Shown here one piece after another: positions 60,893-64,000 of a DNA stretch of 64,000 nucleotides; the stretch's first letter is position 1, and each line of letters opens with the position of its first letter. The stretch spans positions 2,182,501-2,246,500 of the forward strand of contig CP114488.1 in assembly GCA_027186245.1 (NCBI GenBank). Reading direction: 5' to 3'. A model generated the notes under the pieces. It did no database searches. It was not told where the DNA came from and saw nothing but the letters and a program-made list of their open reading frames with translations. Source of the DNA: Coriaria nepalensis (lineage: Eukaryota > Streptophyta > Magnoliopsida > Cucurbitales > Coriariaceae). The position numbers and the translations under genes are program-made.

Positions 60893-62020
60893 CAGGTGAT
60901 TCAAAGTCTATGCTTTGCAAACTCAAAAAACCAATCTATAGTCTAAAGCAAGCTTCTCGTCAACGGTGTCACAAATTTCATCAAGTCATTATCTCATATG
61001 GTTTTTAGATTAATGCAGTTGATGATTGTGTATATCACAAGTTCAATGAGAGTAAATTTATGTTTCTAGTGCTCTATGTCAATATCATATTATTGGCTAG
61101 AAGTAATATAGACTAATTGCATGAAACAAAAAGATTTCTAACTAAGCATTTTGAATTGAAAGATCTTAGTAACACATCTTTTGTATTATGAATTAAGATA
61201 CACTGAGATCGATATCGAGATATCCTTAGGTTATCATAAAAGAATTATATAGAGAAGATACTTGCTAGATTTGGAAAGATAGATTATGGATAAGGAGATA
61301 CTCTTATTGCTAAAAGAGACAAGTTTAGTCTCAATCAGTGGCCTAAAAATGAAATTAAAAAAAAAAAAAAGAAGAGATGCATAAGGTTCCTTATGCTTCG
61401 ATTGTAGGGAATCTTATGTATGCTTAAGTATGTATGCGTCCGAATTTAGCATACATAGTGGGTATGTTAGGCTGATAATTAAGTAACCCTAACATGGATC
61501 ATTGGAAAGCAGTCAAATGAGTTACAAGGTACTTAAAGAGAATAAAAGATTACATACTCACCTATTAGAAGTCAGATAATTTGGAGATTATAAGGTATTC
61601 TGACTTCGATCTTGCGGGCTGCCAAGATATTATGATATCCACTCTTGGCTATGTCTACGTGTTATCTAGAGGTCTTATTTTCTCAAGAAGTATCAAGAAA
61701 TCACTCATAGCTCCTTCTATTATGGTAGTGGAGTTCATAGCTTGTTATGAGGCAACCAATTATGGGATATGGCTGCGAAATTTTATCATTGGGTTCTAAA
61801 TAGTGAATGGTATTAGAAGACCATTTAAGGTGTATTATAACAATCTTTTGGCAGTTCTATATTCAAACAACAACAAAAACTAATCGAAGTCCGAGTACAT
61901 TGACATTAAGTTTCTAGTTGGTAAAAAGTGGGTTCAGAATAAGATAGTGTCAATTGAATATTTAGGAACAAACTTCATGCTCGCAGATCCATATTGTATG
62001 TAATTTTCAGCTACACATCC
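60893..62020 (+). pseudogene. RT C-terminus and RNase H of outer copia element
   Basis: Begins by repeating the RT segment already present at 50535-50684 (CKLKKPIYSLKQAS-type) and continues into VLYVNIILLARSN, where the YVDD active site is YVNI. HETKRFLTKHFELKDLS and later RNase H pieces follow: a YLKRIKDYIL-like segment, IRYSDFDLAGCQD, SLIAPSIMVVEFIACYEA and a WLRNFI end. Many stops. Leads to the polypurine tract at 62228. Confidence 0.82.
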
Positions 62021-62227
62021 ATACTTAATCTATGTCGTTGAATATATTCAGTGTGGTGATTATGGATAGAACGAGTTACGATAAAATAAAACAAAGGTCT
62101 CTTTGGTCTCATGATAATATAAGAGATGAACTAGATTGATTCGGAAGATGTTCTTAAGAATAAATAGCAAATTTGTCTACACCTATGGTTTACAAATATA
62201 ATTTTTTTTTGGAATTAATTTATAGCG

Positions 62228-62238
62228 AAGTGGGAGAT
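62228..62238 (+). other. Polypurine tract of outer copia element
   Basis: AAGTGGGAGAT directly before the 3' LTR start TGTTGGGTTATT. Confidence 0.75.
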
Positions 62239-62700
62239 TGTTGGGTTATTTTAATATTCTAATATGAGCTTTCAAATTATTAATAATTATATTTGGGCTT
62301 TTATTCTAATGGGGTTAATTAAATGATCTATCGTAATAGAAACCAATGAAACATCTTATTCAGTATGAGCTTTGTAATATGTGGTACCCAATATAAAACC
62401 TAATTAGGGTTAATGAAATTCTAAATAGGTTACCTATATACATAATCCTAAGATTTTAAGTTCCCAAGGCTAATTACTCTATTTTCTCTTCTTAATTCCC
62501 TATCTTTGAGAGAAACTCATTGAAAGAGATAGATTAGTCTGTAAGAAATCTCATACCCATTTCTAATTAACGTCATTAAATTAGGTATACCGTTTTTATT
62601 ATTTTACTATGAAATCTTGATATTTTATGTAAAGTTTATGTGATTAATATAGAATATATATTTGTTTCGACATCTTTCAGAAGAAATATAATGATTCATT
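62239..62700 (+). repeat. 3' LTR of outer copia element
   Basis: Partner of 46517-46990. Similarity fades after about 62690, so the end and any target duplication are not defined. It may be truncated. Confidence 0.75.
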
Positions 62701-63959
62701 TATTTATATAAAGTATTATGCATAATATTTAAATTATTATTGATATATTATATAATTTTTTTAAATTTTAATTTAGAAATCATTCACTATTACTTATTCT
62801 TTGTAGAACAAAATAAATAATAAAAAAATTATTTATTTTGCTCTCCTTTATTTATATTCTTATTCTTATTGGATAATCTCGAAACAATCTTCTCTTAATA
62901 CTCTTATCGACTGATCAAATCTTCGAAAAAACAAAAAACCTACACCGAATTTTGAGTGAATGTTTCGATTTTTGGTTGGATTCGACTGGTGGGCGGAATT
63001 TGGTACAATCTTTATAAACACTATAGTTTTTAGCCCTTGTGTTTAAATGATGTCATAAGTTTTTATTTTCTTTTTTAAGATTAACATATTAAGACTCAAT
63101 TCAATAGTGAAAATTCTTCAAATTCAAGTCAAACTAATGATTATGGATGAAGTAGATCTTCACTGATTTTGGTAGAGAAATTACTTCCAACACAAAATTC
63201 AAATCATTATTATATGTAATTTAATTTGACATTAAAATATCCCTAGGTTTAGATTAAAGAGCATTTCAAACTTGAAAATTGAGGATACGTTTTTGCGTCA
63301 TCATGAGCTCACTGCATCATTAACATTATTTGTGTCTATAAAATTTTAAAGCGACACGTGAGCTACCGGATTCAATTTATCTCACATCATTTCTTTCTTT
63401 TTCCTTTTTTTTTTTTCGTCACATTTACAATGGGTAATGAGTAATGAGTAATGCAGTCGTCATGAAGGCACTATAAATTGTTAAATCTACAAAATATATA
63501 TATATATATATATATAAAGCTGAATTATAAATATATATTTCTCATTTTCATATACTTACATCTCTTTTTATATATGTATTTCAACCTTAAGAGTTAACAT
63601 TCCCAAATGTTAAGTTTTTGTCCTTTATACATACATACACGTATATATTGAATGAATCTGTCTACTAGAGATCAATATCTTAATTATATATATAAATTTT
63701 ATATATAATTAAAATAAATAAATATTTACATTTCACCAAAAAATTATATATATAAAACTAATATTTTTTTATACATTCATGACATATACGAATTATAAAA
63801 GGAAGTTGTTTTGTTGGTTTTACGCTACAGATGATAAATTATGGATTTTAAAGTTGAGTGGAAAAAGATGATAATGATTAGTAAGAAAATCAGGAGAAAG
63901 CTTTGTGTTAGTGGTTGTGGCCTGCCCTGTCTCAAATCTTTGAGGTTCCTGTATAGAAG

Positions 63960-63994
<35 letters not shown>

Positions 63995-64000
63995 CTTGAA
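62701..64000. other. AT-rich spacer to window end
   Basis: No gene supported. Holds a (TA)n at 63494-63516, a short (GTAATGA)n at about 63435-63453 and a (TA)15 at 63962-63991. 62880-63050 has balanced composition but no open frame of note. Confidence 0.5.

Larger units (their letters stand above)
46517..62700 (+). mobile_element. Outer Ty1/copia element, interrupted by nested insertions
   Basis: A plus-strand copia element with matching LTRs at 46517 and 62239, a primer-binding-like site at 47383, decayed gag, pre-integrase, integrase, linker and RT to 50684, then RT and RNase H again from 60893 to about 62020 and a polypurine tract before the 3' LTR. The gap 50685-60831 is a later solo LTR insertion. 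All domains have stops, so the element is long dead. It is the oldest layer of a three-level nest. Confidence 0.85.

Overview
This is a gene-poor, AT-rich, repeat-dominated stretch of a flowering-plant nuclear genome, almost certainly a eudicot. The evidence is the gene families (CYP706 cytochrome P450s, an R2R3-MYB of the secondary-wall subgroup, a BED/hAT-derived gene with close plant relatives), GT-AG introns rich in T/A, abundant Ty1/copia and Ty3/gypsy debris, long poly-A/poly-T runs and (AT)n microsatellites. I cannot fix the family or species from the sequence alone. There is no sign of bacterial operons, CRISPR arrays, organelle genes or tRNA/rRNA genes.

Layout. 1-2.3 kb: two decayed copia gag copies. 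4.3-12.4 kb: a 2-kb segmental duplication carrying the last exon of a CYP706 gene. The left copy is only that exon and is broken. The right copy belongs to a nearly complete gene (12403 down to 10627) with a one-base deletion just after the heme-binding cysteine. A transposon-associated coding relic with two stops lies between the two copies. 12.5-21 kb: LINE, copia and gypsy remnants plus a perfect 163-bp tandem duplication. 21.6-22.1 kb: a hairpin-rich MITE-like element. 22.5-24.6 kb (minus strand): an intact three-exon CYP706 gene. 24.7-27.6 kb: empty AT-rich DNA. 27.6-31 kb (minus): an intact hAT-transposase-derived gene with a probable untranslated first exon. 31.3-34.5 kb: MITE-like and low-complexity repeats. 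34.6-40 kb: three direct repeats of about 0.7 kb, two of which flank a broken plant-mobile-domain (PMD) coding region. 41.1-42.1 kb (minus): an intact two-exon MYB42/MYB85-like gene. 46.5-62.7 kb: a three-level nest of LTR elements. A copia element is split by a gypsy-type solo LTR (target duplication TGTAT), which is itself split by a 9-kb copia element (target duplication CTAAC).

Functionally, three genes look intact: the CYP706 monooxygenase at 22.5-24.6 kb, the hAT-derived nuclear protein and the MYB regulator. They show no evident common pathway. The P450s form a small same-strand cluster that is expanding and decaying, and the rest of the window records repeated transposon insertion. 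I found no clearly novel biological system. The most informative structures are the dated nest of insertions, the P450 birth-and-death series and the PMD fragment between direct repeats. All homology calls come from my reading of the translated sequence, with no database search.
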